From NCBI RefSeq assembly GCF_030056665.1, contig NZ_JASHIG010000035.1: DNA of 64,000 nucleotides; one strand, written 5' to 3'. The translations under genes and the position numbers were made by a program. This document shows, in pieces, positions 25,855 through 35,479 of this stretch (positions are counted from its first letter, which is position 1; each line of letters starts with the position of its first letter). The notes beneath the pieces are model-generated. The model did not search any database, was not told the DNA's origin, and worked only from the letters and a program-made list of their open reading frames with translations. Source of the stretch: Flectobacillus roseus. GTDB lineage: Bacteria; Bacteroidota; Bacteroidia; Cytophagales; Spirosomataceae.

Positions 25855-28425
25855 TTACGGTTTCATCACTTTACCCAAAGCCATAGGAAGGCTTATTAAA
25901 TCATAGTGATTTTCGTAGACTAAATACTTATTGACCCATGTTGGATTAAACTTATCTTTAAAATCTCTCAATCCATGATAATGACGGAACTGTTGGAGTT
26001 TTTCGTAGGCAAATTTTACCGTCCATTCTGGAAAATCTTTTGGCTGGTCGATACCCGACATAGGCGCTACGCCCATGTTGAGGGCGCTCAATCCTTGTTC
26101 TTTGAGCTGGGCGATAAGGGCAATAATCAGCGCATCCATTGAGCCAGAGGGGGCATCCTCCGTTTTTCTGACCAAGTCATACGTTCCTTCATTGGGTGTA
26201 TAATCGGGAATGATATTGAGAAAAGAAACGATTTTTTCATCGCTGTTTTCAATGGTAATAATGGTTTGATTTTTCAACTCATTCCAATTGAACATTCCTT
26301 GCGAAAAAACCATTTCCTTTCGATTTAAAGAGCGTAGCCAGTCATCTGAAACATGTTTGAGTTTTTGTAAAAGTCCATCTTTGATGGGCGCTTGATGAAC
26401 GACTGTTTTAAACCCTTTTTTTTCCAAAGCATTTAGGGCATTTCTCAACGATTTTTTGTCTTTTCCTTCCAAAGTAAAAGTCTGTAAATTCACGATAGCC
26501 TCTTGACCGATTGGTAATGATTTTTTACCAAAAGACTCAAAAAGTGATAGTTTGCTTTCATCAATTTTGTAATAAGCTGTTTTAAGACTATTTCTTTTAC
26601 AAAAAACTTCAAATTCGTGTAACAATTTTCGCATACTTTCGGGGGAATCCTCACATACGGGCTCACCCAAAGCTATGGCAAAACCAGAGGCAATTTTGTA
26701 AGCGATAAATCCCTCGATTTTAGTGCCGAAATAGAAAGTTTTATTGGAATCTACTTTGAAATGATCATCGGCCGTGTGACCATATTTGGCCAATAAATCT
26801 AGTGCTTTCGCTTGTTCTTCCTCATCTGAAGAATAGTGAAAAATATAAGGTTTGACAAAAGCATAGATAAGCAAACCCAAGGACAAACTTCCCAAAAGAT
26901 TGATAGAATGAATAAAACCTTTGGCAAAACGAGTGACAGGAGAGACCGTTGTTTCGAGAAGGAAAAAGCTTCGTATACTGTTTTCGATGGAATTACTCAA
27001 AGAAAAGTCAATGCCAAATTCCTTTTTGTCCAAAAAGTAAAAACCAATGACGCCATAAACTAATACCATTCCCAAGATTAAACTTGCCAAGCGTAAACCA
27101 AAACTTTGCAATTTTCGATCACTTCGCACGTAGTACTGTTTTCGTGTAAAAAGTAAAATAATCAGCGTAAAAAGCGCAAAAATAGATTCTTCGTAATCAA
27201 TCGCTTTGGTCAAATGACCAACTAGCGATACAGTACTGAGCAGTACCGCCATCAACCAAGCGTTACGCTGTCCTCTCATCAAGAATGCTGCACAAATCAA
27301 CATAGAAATACCCGCCATCAAAACCGCCTGATTTGATAGATGCACTGTGGCAACAGGTAAGAAATTTTCTAATAATTGAAGACGTTCAACAAGAGGAGGG
27401 GTGAGCACCGAAATAATATTGACAATACCCAACAACGCCAGTAGCATGGCAGGAAGTATTCTGAGTAGAATATTTCCACGATTCAATAAAAAACTGCCAA
27501 TACCTGCAACCAGTGGTAACCAAAACTCGAAGATTCGATAAAGTAGAGTGATAGAAATAGCTTGGGTTTCGCTAAATCCATAAGATGTTATCAATAAAAT
27601 CATGGAAACTTCTACCGCTCCCAAACCTCTCAAAAATGGAGAAATGACATAGAAAAGTGTTGCTATCACATAGCCCGCGATGCAACTTTCGATGCTGGCA
27701 GACAATCCTAGAGCCTTCATGGCAATACCTAAGTGTAGCATCCCTGTGATTTCAATACCTACCGAAAAGACTAGTACCATCAGTATTTCTTTTACCGAAA
27801 AATTCCCTACATTGATTTCTTCGGCTAACATTTCAAACTGCGGACTTACTTTGGTTAATTGCTTGTACACCCATCCTTTTTCCAGAAAAGACCATGTTGC
27901 CCACACCAACAATGCCACTAGCACGACAATTCCCTCAAAGGCAAACCACGAACTAGCCGTAGAGCTGCGGACTATTGCCAGATAAACTAAAACAGGGAAT
28001 GCCACCAATGCAAGAGAGGCAATGCCTACAACAGCATAGATGTATGAGGCAAAATTAATTCTAGTTTTACTTACGCCTTTTCTTTCAATTTCTTGATTGA
28101 AAAAAGCCAAGGAAGTAACGCCCCCACCCGGCAAAAATACACTGATAAGATTTCGTTTCAGAAAGAGCTTTAGTCCATCCGTGAGTGTGATATTGCTCTG
28201 TACCGCTCGAAAGGCATAAACATACATTAATCCATTTAATAGGATATACAATACGGTGACTAATAAGCCTAGAGAGAAGTAACTTAGTTCAATATTTTTT
28301 AAAACATTCACAGACTGCACGATATCAGACTGTTGTTGTCGGAAGAAATATATTGCTAATAGTAGAAACAAAAAAGCAAGAATTTCTTTTAAATAGTAGT
28401 TTCGAGATTTAAGGAGGTTTTTCAT
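25855..28425 (-). CDS. mprF: Phosphatidylglycerol lysyltransferase MprF
   Basis: An 856-residue integral membrane protein. The N-terminal two thirds (about 1-520) hold a dozen or more membrane helices of the flippase/UPF0104 type (FFRQQQSDIVQSVNVLKNIE, PGGGVTSLAFFNQEIE, GLGAVEVSMILLITSYGFS). The C-terminal part (about 540-850) is the DUF2156 aminoacyl-transferase (ETKIEGFIAYKIASGFAIALGEPV, GAPSGSMDAL-like GSMDALIIALIAQLKEQG, FKDKFNPTWVNKYLVY). It transfers an amino acid, classically Lys, from charged tRNA to phosphatidylglycerol, giving resistance to cationic peptides. It is preceded by an AcvB/VirJ hydrolase gene on the same strand (98 bp gap), as in the lpiA-acvB operon of Rhizobiales. Confidence 0.94.
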   Translation of the reverse strand: MKNLLKSRNYYLKEILAFLFLLLAIYFFRQQQSDIVQSVNVLKNIELSYFSLGLLVTVLYILLNGLMYVYAFRAVQSNITLTDGLKLFLKRNLISVFLPGGGVTSLAFFNQEIERKGVSKTRINFASYIYAVVGIASLALVAFPVLVYLAIVRSSTASSWFAFEGIVVLVALLVWATWSFLEKGWVYKQLTKVSPQFEMLAEEINVGNFSVKEILMVLVFSVGIEITGMLHLGIAMKALGLSASIESCIAGYVIATLFYVISPFLRGLGAVEVSMILLITSYGFSETQAISITLLYRIFEFWLPLVAGIGSFLLNRGNILLRILPAMLLALLGIVNIISVLTPPLVERLQLLENFLPVATVHLSNQAVLMAGISMLICAAFLMRGQRNAWLMAVLLSTVSLVGHLTKAIDYEESIFALFTLIILLFTRKQYYVRSDRKLQSFGLRLASLILGMVLVYGVIGFYFLDKKEFGIDFSLSNSIENSIRSFFLLETTVSPVTRFAKGFIHSINLLGSLSLGLLIYAFVKPYIFHYSSDEEEQAKALDLLAKYGHTADDHFKVDSNKTFYFGTKIEGFIAYKIASGFAIALGEPVCEDSPESMRKLLHEFEVFCKRNSLKTAYYKIDESKLSLFESFGKKSLPIGQEAIVNLQTFTLEGKDKKSLRNALNALEKKGFKTVVHQAPIKDGLLQKLKHVSDDWLRSLNRKEMVFSQGMFNWNELKNQTIITIENSDEKIVSFLNIIPDYTPNEGTYDLVRKTEDAPSGSMDALIIALIAQLKEQGLSALNMGVAPMSGIDQPKDFPEWTVKFAYEKLQQFRHYHGLRDFKDKFNPTWVNKYLVYENHYDLISLPMALGKVMKP

Positions 28426-28523
28426 AGAATTATGAGATTTTTTGACGGACTAAGAAATATATTATTATCGTAAAGTTCTTAGCATTAGCCACTTTATGCC
28501 TCTGCTATTCTCTGCTTTTACAC

Positions 28524-29963
28524 CTAATTTTCTAAAACTTTATTCACAATACTTGTATAGGCATTGTCAAAGTGATGCCCCCCTGGGAGAATTTCTACTT
28601 TGGCTCCCGTTTTTCTAAAAGAATTGGTGATGTCTGCATCTTCATCGCTTCCAAATAGACAAAGTCGTTTTAAGGAGTGCGATAATTCCATTTCTTTGAC
28701 TACATCATAAGGGTCATTATTTCCTCCCAAACTAAGCATATCCGCCACATGAATTTCAAAATCTCCCTTGGTATCAGGTGAGAGTAGGGTTAAACTAGAT
28801 AGTTTTTCTCGAAGCGATTCAGGAAGTTTATTCGCAATAAAAGGCGCTACGCAGGCCCCAAAAGAATACCCCATTATACGGAATGACTTGACTTCTTTAT
28901 ATTGCAAATAATATTGCGCAATTTCTGCAATTTTCTTTGCCGTTTCTTCAGGAGTTCGAGCATTCCAGAAATATTTCTGTGAGTCTAATCCTACTACAGA
29001 CACGCCTTTATCTGCAAAGGCATTGGCAATACCTTGGTCAAAACTTGTCCAGCCGCCATCCCCCGAAAGGAAAAATACTAATTCATTATTGGTATTTGAC
29101 TTCGGTTCAATAATATCAATAGGTAAATCTGTTTTGAGACTTACTGGTAATGCTTTTGAAGTCGTTGCTGCTAAGGAATTGTAAGCTTGTTTAAACTGAG
29201 GTAGCCAATTTCCTGTGTACGAAAATCCATGACCTACCTTTGGCAAAGTGATGAGCTCTACATTTTTGATACCTTTTAAGAAAGAAGCAGTAGCATCGTA
29301 AGGACAAGTTTGGTCTTTTACCCCGTTGAGAACGATAAATGGTGCAGGAAGTTTTTCAACACGGTCAAAGTAATACGATTTGCCTTCTTTAAGTACATGA
29401 TACAAAAGTCCATTGCCTTTACAAAAAGGTTTTTTGAGGTCTATGTCTGGACAAAAACCAAGCGAAATACCTCCTTTGAATGTACCAGCAGGTGCTTGTG
29501 CAATAAGTCCGTAAATGAATACTGCTCCATAAGAATAGCCTACAAGAATAGGTTTTTGATAAGAAGCAAAATGGTACTTACGTTGAAGCATCATACTTAA
29601 CTGCTCAAAATCTGCGGCAGGATACGAACACGCACCCTTGTCTTTTGCCATAGTAGCGGCAAAAGTTTTGGCGTCAATTCCTGCCACTAAGGCTCCTTGA
29701 TAGGCCAAATAACGAGCCATGCTCAACACGCCAGATTGCCAGCCACCATCGCCCGACACGAAGAGAACCAATGAATTAGGCGTACCCGATGGATGATACA
29801 TTGTTAATTTTCCGAATTTCCCATAGCGTAAACTGTCTATGCTTATGGGTTTGGGATCTGTGAAAGAATAGGTTTTTACTTGAATGAAAAGAGTACAAGC
29901 GGTAAAGAATAACACCTTTTTCAAAAGCGAAATTCTTTTGAGAGTTGAAGCAATCATAGTCAT
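28524..29963 (-). CDS. AcvB/VirJ-family exported hydrolase
   Basis: A 479-residue exported protein with a signal sequence (KKVLFFTACTLFIQVKTYS). It contains two alpha/beta-hydrolase copies of the VirJ type, each opening with LVLFVSGDGGWQS or LVFFLSGDGGWTS. Copy one has GYSYGA, a NGVKDQTCP loop and VGHGF; copy two has GYSFGA, FGSDEDAD and GGHHFD, so both could keep a Ser-Asp-His triad. In Agrobacterium and Rhizobium, AcvB hydrolyses lysyl-phosphatidylglycerol made by the adjacent LpiA/MprF. Here it lies directly upstream of mprF, so the same maker-and-remover pairing is likely. The two-copy layout matches AcvB more than single-domain VirJ. Confidence 0.88.
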   Translation of the reverse strand: MTMIASTLKRISLLKKVLFFTACTLFIQVKTYSFTDPKPISIDSLRYGKFGKLTMYHPSGTPNSLVLFVSGDGGWQSGVLSMARYLAYQGALVAGIDAKTFAATMAKDKGACSYPAADFEQLSMMLQRKYHFASYQKPILVGYSYGAVFIYGLIAQAPAGTFKGGISLGFCPDIDLKKPFCKGNGLLYHVLKEGKSYYFDRVEKLPAPFIVLNGVKDQTCPYDATASFLKGIKNVELITLPKVGHGFSYTGNWLPQFKQAYNSLAATTSKALPVSLKTDLPIDIIEPKSNTNNELVFFLSGDGGWTSFDQGIANAFADKGVSVVGLDSQKYFWNARTPEETAKKIAEIAQYYLQYKEVKSFRIMGYSFGACVAPFIANKLPESLREKLSSLTLLSPDTKGDFEIHVADMLSLGGNNDPYDVVKEMELSHSLKRLCLFGSDEDADITNSFRKTGAKVEILPGGHHFDNAYTSIVNKVLEN

Positions 29964-30335
29964 GACTAAATTTAGTTTTAGCGATTTTTGACCCAGTTAA
30001 AGAAATACTTATGCTCGTTTATGAGCCTAAATATTCAGTAAATTATTGCTTCATAAGGTGATTGTTGGAAATGAGAATATAAGGCTTTGATAGATTAAAT
30101 GCAGAAATGTTTAATGGAGTAGGCGTTTTTTTTCAAATAAAGAAGCTACTTGAATTGTTTATTTTGCTAAAAAAAGGTGTTGAGGTTGAAGTTTAAAAGG
30201 ATCGTAAAACAATTTCGGATATCGGATGTTGGATTTCGGAATTGAAACCTTCAGGATTTTGTACAAACAATGATATTTTTCGTTATTTCCGAAATCCGAA
30301 ATAGTTTGAAGTCTTAACTCACAATTCTACATTAA
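29964..30335. repeat. Intergenic region with R1-related copy D
   Basis: Positions 30210-30313 read, on the minus strand, GATTTCGGAAATAACGAAAA, TTTGTACAAAATCC and CCGAAATCCAACATCCGATA, which align with the interior of R1 copy C in reversed orientation. The ACTGTACGAAGG ends are missing. No coding frame. Confidence 0.6.
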
Positions 30336-30821
30336 CTAAAGTGTTAAATCTGATACAAAACCTATGGCATCGTCGGGAGTAAGGACGATTTTTTTGTTTC
30401 CTTCAAGGTGAATCATGACAAATTTTTCACGTTGGGTCGCGTACCAAAGCATGGAACCTTGATTTTTACTGGAGAAATAGCCAAAGTATCCAAATAAACC
30501 TCCGACGCCAAATGTACGAATGGCAAATCCCATCTGCTCATTGCTTAGCATTTCAACCTTTTCGATTTTTCGTCTTTCATATTTAGCATTATAAAAAAGT
30601 CGATTGATCTCAAGCATATCTTCTGTAATTTGATAGCCTCGTGGACTGTAGCCCAAGCTGATTATATAGGTAGCTATGATTAAAACAATAGTTAGTACAG
30701 TCACCCAAAAACTTTCTTGTTGAAGCATTGGAAAAAGAAAAATTGCCATAAAAGCAAATAATAGCGTAACGCTTATCGAAGTGATTTTTGCGAGTTTGTC
30801 TAATGAGGCTTTGTAGATCAT
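30336..30821 (-). CDS. PH-domain-like membrane protein
   Basis: A 161-residue protein with two N-terminal membrane helices (ITSISVTLLFAFMAIFLFPM and FWVTVLTIVLIIATYIISLG), followed by a cytoplasmic beta-rich domain (YSPRGYQITEDMLEINRLFY, RRKIEKVEMLS, GVGGLFGYFGYF, FVMIHLEGNKKIVLTPDDAIGFVSDL) typical of bacterial PH (bPH) proteins. Function is unknown; such proteins are thought to sit at the membrane and bind other proteins or lipids. It stands alone between acvB and the BamA-like gene. Confidence 0.75.
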   Translation of the reverse strand: MIYKASLDKLAKITSISVTLLFAFMAIFLFPMLQQESFWVTVLTIVLIIATYIISLGYSPRGYQITEDMLEINRLFYNAKYERRKIEKVEMLSNEQMGFAIRTFGVGGLFGYFGYFSSKNQGSMLWYATQREKFVMIHLEGNKKIVLTPDDAIGFVSDLTL

Positions 30822-30932
30822 GGCAGTTAGAATTTAAAGATCAAAAGTAGATTACTTTAACTATAATAAGGTAGTAAAAAAGCTCGTTTCTGTCAAGCCT
30901 CGCTGATATTTGTTAATAGAAAATCGATCCGC

Positions 30933-33410
30933 TTAAAATGGATATCCAATACCAAAATTAAGAGTCAAAGGGTTTGTATACGGTTGTTCGGGATAGAGTG
31001 GACTTTTGAGGTTGTCTCTCAAAAATACCCAATTATCACCCTTAAAGGCAGGGTCAAGGACGCGTACAGCCCAGTCAAATCTAATCACGAAAAATGATAA
31101 GTCATAGCGCAAACCAAAACCAATATCCATCGCAATTTCTTTGTAGAAGCGATTTAATTGAAAATCTGATCCTGTTAAACCAGCGGTGTTTTGGTTAGGA
31201 AATCTCCAAACGTTACCAGCATCAGCAAAAAGAGCTCCGTTTAGGTCTCCATAAAAACGAATAATTTTGAAACGTAACTCCGCACTCGTTTCAAGAATAA
31301 TACTCCCTGGGTTATCGAATGACCCTGTAAATGAACCAGGTCCCAGTCCTCTAGGTCGCCATGCTCGCAAGCTGTTTGGTCCACCGATAAAGAAGTTCTT
31401 TTCATAAGGTAAATCCTTGTCAGCTCCATACGCAAAAGCAGCACCTGTATTGATTCGATAGGCCAAAAGGGTTTTATCGCTACGACCAATAGGAATATAT
31501 TTTCGGTAATCGGCACTGGCTTTGATAAATCGATAGAATTGCAGAGAATCTTGTAAAAGATTGGTCAAGAAACCAAATTTATTTCCTTTTACTAAGTTCA
31601 AAGTAGTACCACCAGACTCAAAAAATAGCTTTAAGTATTTCCCTTGTTTGAGTTGTCCATACGGGTTATCAGTGTAAGTGTATGTGGCACTCATACTCGA
31701 GATGAACGATTGTTGAAAGCTTCGTTTGAGGTTGTTTCCGAGACGTAATAAGCTATCCAAAAAGTTACGAAACGCAGGCGCTTGGTTACTTGTGTTAACA
31801 AGGTTGACATCAAAAAGGGATACTTGCCAATATTTGTTGGGCGACGGACGCCAGTTGAAAGTACTAGCCACTTTAAAACCAAAACGGTTATATTCTTGGC
31901 GACCAATAAACTCGCCACCCACACTGATACGTGTTTGTGGCGAATAGTTCTCGAAACGTTGGGCAAGACCTTCAGGTAATAATATTTTTGGAATAATAAA
32001 CGAGGTATTTAATCCTAGCTCAAGATTTCGGTTTACTGAATCGGGGCGTAAAAAACCTGCTTGAGCCTCAAATCCAAATCGAAAAGTTGTTTCGAAGGAA
32101 TTGACACTATTATTGATATTTCTAGCTTTGAAAGAAGTATTCAAAAACGGTCCTGGCACTAAGTTGTTGAGACTTCCTCCTGCAAATACACTTCCACCTG
32201 TTTCGACCGAAAATTCGTATTTATCTAAAGGTTTGGCATAAATGGAAGCGTTTATGACGCCTTTGGTGGTATCCAGATTGATACGAGTAAACTGGAATTG
32301 CTCCAAACCATAGAGTTTCTTTTGGGTTTGGTTGATTTTTTCTTGACTAAATACTTGATTTTTTCTTAAGTCAATTTTTGTATCCAATACACTTGGTGAA
32401 AACTTTTTATTCACGAAAATGTATTGAATATTAGGACTATACACTGTATCGACTGTGGTACGATAGGCATTTGTATAAGTACCATCGGCAATAAACTGAA
32501 TATTTCCAATATTATATGCCGTTGAGTAATTGTTGCTACGAGGAGTACGATCAGGACTTGGAATATAGGTAATTACTTGGAGTTTTCCAGTTTTAGCGGT
32601 ATCTAAAGCATTGATTTTTAGACTTAAAAAATCTTTAGAGAAAGCATAGTAGCCGTTGTTTTTCAATAAGCTTTCTATTCGGTCTTTTTCTGCATTATAG
32701 TTTTCAAGGGTTAGTCTTTCGCCTGATTTAAGAAAACTTTGCTTTTTGTTTTTTTCTAATAATTGTAAAATTTTATAATCTTTTACTACCAGCGAATCAT
32801 TGCTTCCAATAGGGTAACTTACTCCCTCGTTGATAACGTAGGTAACAGCCACACTTCCTTTTTTGATAAATAAAGAATCGACTTTATAAGAAACTTGCGT
32901 GAGGAAAAAACCATGATTTTTATAGTAAGTTTTAATTTTTTCGACATTTTTCTCTGACTCATCCTTGTAAAAATAAGAGGGTGGTTCTCCGAATGTCCGC
33001 ATAGCCCAGTTGCCCTCAGCGATGGCTCTGGTAAGTTTTTGTGCCTTTTTTTCTTTCTTTTGAAGAAGTTTATTGTATTCGTTTGAATTAATATCAAGTC
33101 CTTTTATTTGTTCCTCAAAATCCTCATTTAACTTTGTAAGTTCATATTCCCATTGAAGTTTCTTTTTCGGAAAATCTTTAGAAAAAAGCTGATAAAAATA
33201 CAAACCGGGCGTGATAGGAGTTCGCAGAATTTTTTTGTTCGGTTTTTGGGGCAATAGGGGCTCTAGATTCTCAGTAGTAATCTTTCTGTTGCCACGAAAG
33301 TTTTGAGAATAGAGCAATGGGTCAGAGAATATATTAGAAGTAGTACAGCTGGAAAGCCAACTACCGATACTAATCAATGTGAGATATAGGCAAAAATGTC
33401 TCAAAGTCAT
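30933..33410 (-). CDS. BamA/TamA-family outer-membrane lipoprotein
   Basis: An 825-residue protein from the ATG at 33410 (the longer frame needs a TTG start). It has a lipoprotein signal (HFCLYLTLISIGSWLSSC), one or more POTRA-type repeats (VEKIKTYYKNHGFFLTQVSYKVDS, YNAEKDRIESLLKNNGYYAF) and a C-terminal beta barrel. The barrel keeps the Omp85 L6-type motif in modified form (FIGGPNSLRAWRPRGLGPG instead of VRGY/F) and ends with LNFGIGYPF, a normal aromatic outer-membrane signature. This type is common in Bacteroidota, often called TamL or BamA/TamA-like, and probably helps insert outer-membrane or surface proteins. It starts 60 bp from the divergent trmH-family gene. Confidence 0.9.
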   Translation of the reverse strand: MTLRHFCLYLTLISIGSWLSSCTTSNIFSDPLLYSQNFRGNRKITTENLEPLLPQKPNKKILRTPITPGLYFYQLFSKDFPKKKLQWEYELTKLNEDFEEQIKGLDINSNEYNKLLQKKEKKAQKLTRAIAEGNWAMRTFGEPPSYFYKDESEKNVEKIKTYYKNHGFFLTQVSYKVDSLFIKKGSVAVTYVINEGVSYPIGSNDSLVVKDYKILQLLEKNKKQSFLKSGERLTLENYNAEKDRIESLLKNNGYYAFSKDFLSLKINALDTAKTGKLQVITYIPSPDRTPRSNNYSTAYNIGNIQFIADGTYTNAYRTTVDTVYSPNIQYIFVNKKFSPSVLDTKIDLRKNQVFSQEKINQTQKKLYGLEQFQFTRINLDTTKGVINASIYAKPLDKYEFSVETGGSVFAGGSLNNLVPGPFLNTSFKARNINNSVNSFETTFRFGFEAQAGFLRPDSVNRNLELGLNTSFIIPKILLPEGLAQRFENYSPQTRISVGGEFIGRQEYNRFGFKVASTFNWRPSPNKYWQVSLFDVNLVNTSNQAPAFRNFLDSLLRLGNNLKRSFQQSFISSMSATYTYTDNPYGQLKQGKYLKLFFESGGTTLNLVKGNKFGFLTNLLQDSLQFYRFIKASADYRKYIPIGRSDKTLLAYRINTGAAFAYGADKDLPYEKNFFIGGPNSLRAWRPRGLGPGSFTGSFDNPGSIILETSAELRFKIIRFYGDLNGALFADAGNVWRFPNQNTAGLTGSDFQLNRFYKEIAMDIGFGLRYDLSFFVIRFDWAVRVLDPAFKGDNWVFLRDNLKSPLYPEQPYTNPLTLNFGIGYPF

Positions 33411-33470
33411 ACTTAATATATGTAACAAGGGTGCTGATATACAGCGACTAACCTTTTAAAATATTGCTTT

Positions 33471-34208
33471 ATGTTGTCAAAAAACCAGATTAAATACATT
33501 AATTCTCTTCAGCAAAAAAAGTTTCGTCAGGAATACCAATCTTTTGTAGTAGAGGGCGCCAAAAGTGTGGTTGAGCTACTTTCATCTGATTTTGAGCTGG
33601 AGTCGTTGTATGTTACTGAGGATTTTTACAAAGAAACTAAACCTCTATTAGACAAACAACCTTTAAGAGCCGAAATTGTAGGACAGGCAGAATTAGAAAA
33701 GGCTGGTACATTTAGTTCGAACAACGCAGCGCTTGCGGTTGCGAAGATGAAATCTAATCAAGAGTTACTATTGAATGACACCGAATACGCCTTAGTATTG
33801 GACGAAATTCGTGACCCTGGCAATTTAGGAACTATTATTCGTATCGCAGACTGGTATGGTATTCAAAAGATTATTTGCTCAGAAGGAACGGTAGATTTGT
33901 ACAATCCCAAGGTTATATCTTCAACGATGGGTTCTTTTACGCGGGTATCTTTGTTTTATACCGATTTGGTAAAATATCTAAAAGGACAGCAAAAACCGAT
34001 ATATGGAGCATTTTTGGACTCAGAAAATGTACATACGCTGAAATTTGCACCAAGTGGCTATATCATCATTGGTAACGAAGCTAACGGGATTTCTGAAGCT
34101 GTGGAGGAGGTTGTAACGCACAAAATTACAATTCCAAGATTTGGTGGTGCAGAATCACTAAATGCTGGTATTGCTACCGCTGTTATTTGCGATAATTTGA
34201 GAAGATAG
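33471..34208 (+). CDS. SpoU/TrmH-family RNA 2'-O-methyltransferase
   Basis: A 245-residue SPOUT methyltransferase with an N-terminal substrate-binding domain (KNQIKYINSLQQKKFRQEYQ). The knotted catalytic domain has motif 1 LDEIRDPGNLGTIIRIADWYG (about 108-127), motif 2 GYIIIGNEANGIS and motif 3 IPRFGGAESLNAGIATAV. It uses SAM to methylate a ribose of tRNA or 23S rRNA; the exact site cannot be told from sequence. It is divergent from the BamA-like gene and ends 9 bp before a perfect 20-bp hairpin. Confidence 0.93.
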   Translation: MLSKNQIKYINSLQQKKFRQEYQSFVVEGAKSVVELLSSDFELESLYVTEDFYKETKPLLDKQPLRAEIVGQAELEKAGTFSSNNAALAVAKMKSNQELLLNDTEYALVLDEIRDPGNLGTIIRIADWYGIQKIICSEGTVDLYNPKVISSTMGSFTRVSLFYTDLVKYLKGQQKPIYGAFLDSENVHTLKFAPSGYIIIGNEANGISEAVEEVVTHKITIPRFGGAESLNAGIATAVICDNLRR

Positions 34209-34216
34209 TGCTGTTA

Positions 34217-34260
34217 TTGGAGTTATCTCCATAGCCGTCAGGCTATGGAGATAACTCCAA
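34217..34260. repeat. Perfect 20-bp hairpin between convergent genes
   Basis: TTGGAGTTATCTCCATAGCC, loop GTCA, then its exact complement. It separates the ends of the trmH-family gene and the aldo/keto reductase. No T-run follows on either strand, so it is either a non-canonical terminator or a REP-like element. Confidence 0.7.
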
Positions 34261-34280
34261 CGATGGCTGTAGTATTTAAC

Positions 34281-35156
34281 CTATTTCATCAAGGCTACAT
34301 TATAAATCTCATACCAATCTTCGTGGTTCAATTTGATTTCGGTAGCGCTCACAGCATTGCGAATACGTTGCTCTGATAATGAACCAATAATTGGTAAAGT
34401 ACCTAGTTGAATCAACCATGCTACGGCAGTTTGCTCGATATTAGCACCGTATTTTTGACCAACTTCCGCTAATTTTTCTTTCAAAATTGCCGATTTGAAA
34501 TCTGTGCCATCAAGGATTTTTCCACCTGCCAACGGCGCCCAAGCCAATGGTTTGCTAAAGCGTTGTTTGATGAAGTCCAAACGACCATCCTCAATAGCAG
34601 AAGTATTGGCTAAGTTTAGTTCGATATGATTGGTAACGATTGGTTTGCGCAAATACGACTCTAACAATTGGTGTTGGAATACCGAAAAGTTACTTACTCC
34701 AATATGTTTGATTTTGCCGATGTTAACCAACTCACGAAGCGTTTGAGCCGTTTCTTCTGGATTGCTAATCATATCTAATTGATTCAACAAGAAGATATCC
34801 AAGTAGTCTGTACCAAGGCGTTTCAAAGAGTTATCTACACTTTCCAAAATGTATTTTTCAGAGTTGTCAAAATACGTATATCCTTTGGTTGATTTACGAA
34901 CTCCACACTTACTGAACAACACAATGTCTTCTCTTTTGACCCCTTTATTTTTGATTAATTTACCAAAATATTCTTCGATAGAAGAATTACCATAAATGTC
35001 AGCGTGGTCAAAAGTATTTACTCCTAATTCGAGGCAAAGATTTACGATTTTTTCCATCTGGTTAATGGTTTGCTCACCATTATTAGTCCATCTCCAAAAT
35101 CCATAAACCGCTTCTGAAACTTTAGGACCCGAATCACTCAAATAAACTTTGTTCAT
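34281..35156 (-). CDS. Aldo/keto reductase
   Basis: A 291-residue NADPH-dependent oxidoreductase of the YdhF-like branch. Visible features are the catalytic Asp/Tyr segment GVNTFDHADIYGNSS (about 48-62), the Lys strand DIVLFSKCGVR, the TDYLDIFLLNQLD motif, IGVSNFSVFQ and the cofactor-binding end LPIIGSLSEQRIRNAV. It probably reduces small aldehydes or ketones; the substrate is unknown. Monocistronic, convergent with the trmH-family gene. The unusual LLNQLD replaces the more common LLHRPD, a variation known in this branch. Confidence 0.92.
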   Translation of the reverse strand: MNKVYLSDSGPKVSEAVYGFWRWTNNGEQTINQMEKIVNLCLELGVNTFDHADIYGNSSIEEYFGKLIKNKGVKREDIVLFSKCGVRKSTKGYTYFDNSEKYILESVDNSLKRLGTDYLDIFLLNQLDMISNPEETAQTLRELVNIGKIKHIGVSNFSVFQHQLLESYLRKPIVTNHIELNLANTSAIEDGRLDFIKQRFSKPLAWAPLAGGKILDGTDFKSAILKEKLAEVGQKYGANIEQTAVAWLIQLGTLPIIGSLSEQRIRNAVSATEIKLNHEDWYEIYNVALMK

Positions 35157-35479
35157 AAAACAGGGGGTTAAAACACTTAAGTACTTGTTGGTTTTTCAAC
35201 CGTTTGTTGGTTAGTATAAAATCAAGTTAAGGGAAAAATACCAGAAGTTTTTTCTACAGTTTCCTCAATTTTCTTTTTTGACAAAGATTCAAAAAATCTC
35301 TTTAACCCAAAAATATAGCGTCGATAATTTATTGAAATGATAAAATATGCTACGAATTTTATGGTAAATGAGCCTCTCGATCGAGGCTAAATTCGTGTTG
35401 ACATATCTTTAGACGCAAGGCATTGCGTCTCTACAACTGAAATAATCGCCACATATATCAATCCCAATTCACACAATTT
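35157..35479. repeat. Intergenic region with REP-like palindromes
   Basis: AGACGCAAGGCATTGCGTCT (35411-35430) followed by CTACA is a well-known intergenic palindrome type in Bacteroidota and cyanobacteria. GCCTCTCGATCGAGGC at about 35377-35392 is a second palindrome. No gene. Confidence 0.5.

Noticed and set aside
25816..25898. AAGGAGGAG followed eight bases later by an ATG and a 20-codon plus-strand frame
   Set aside because: Overlaps the mprF 3' end; the strong Shine-Dalgarno look-alike is intriguing, but the peptide is the antisense of mprF.
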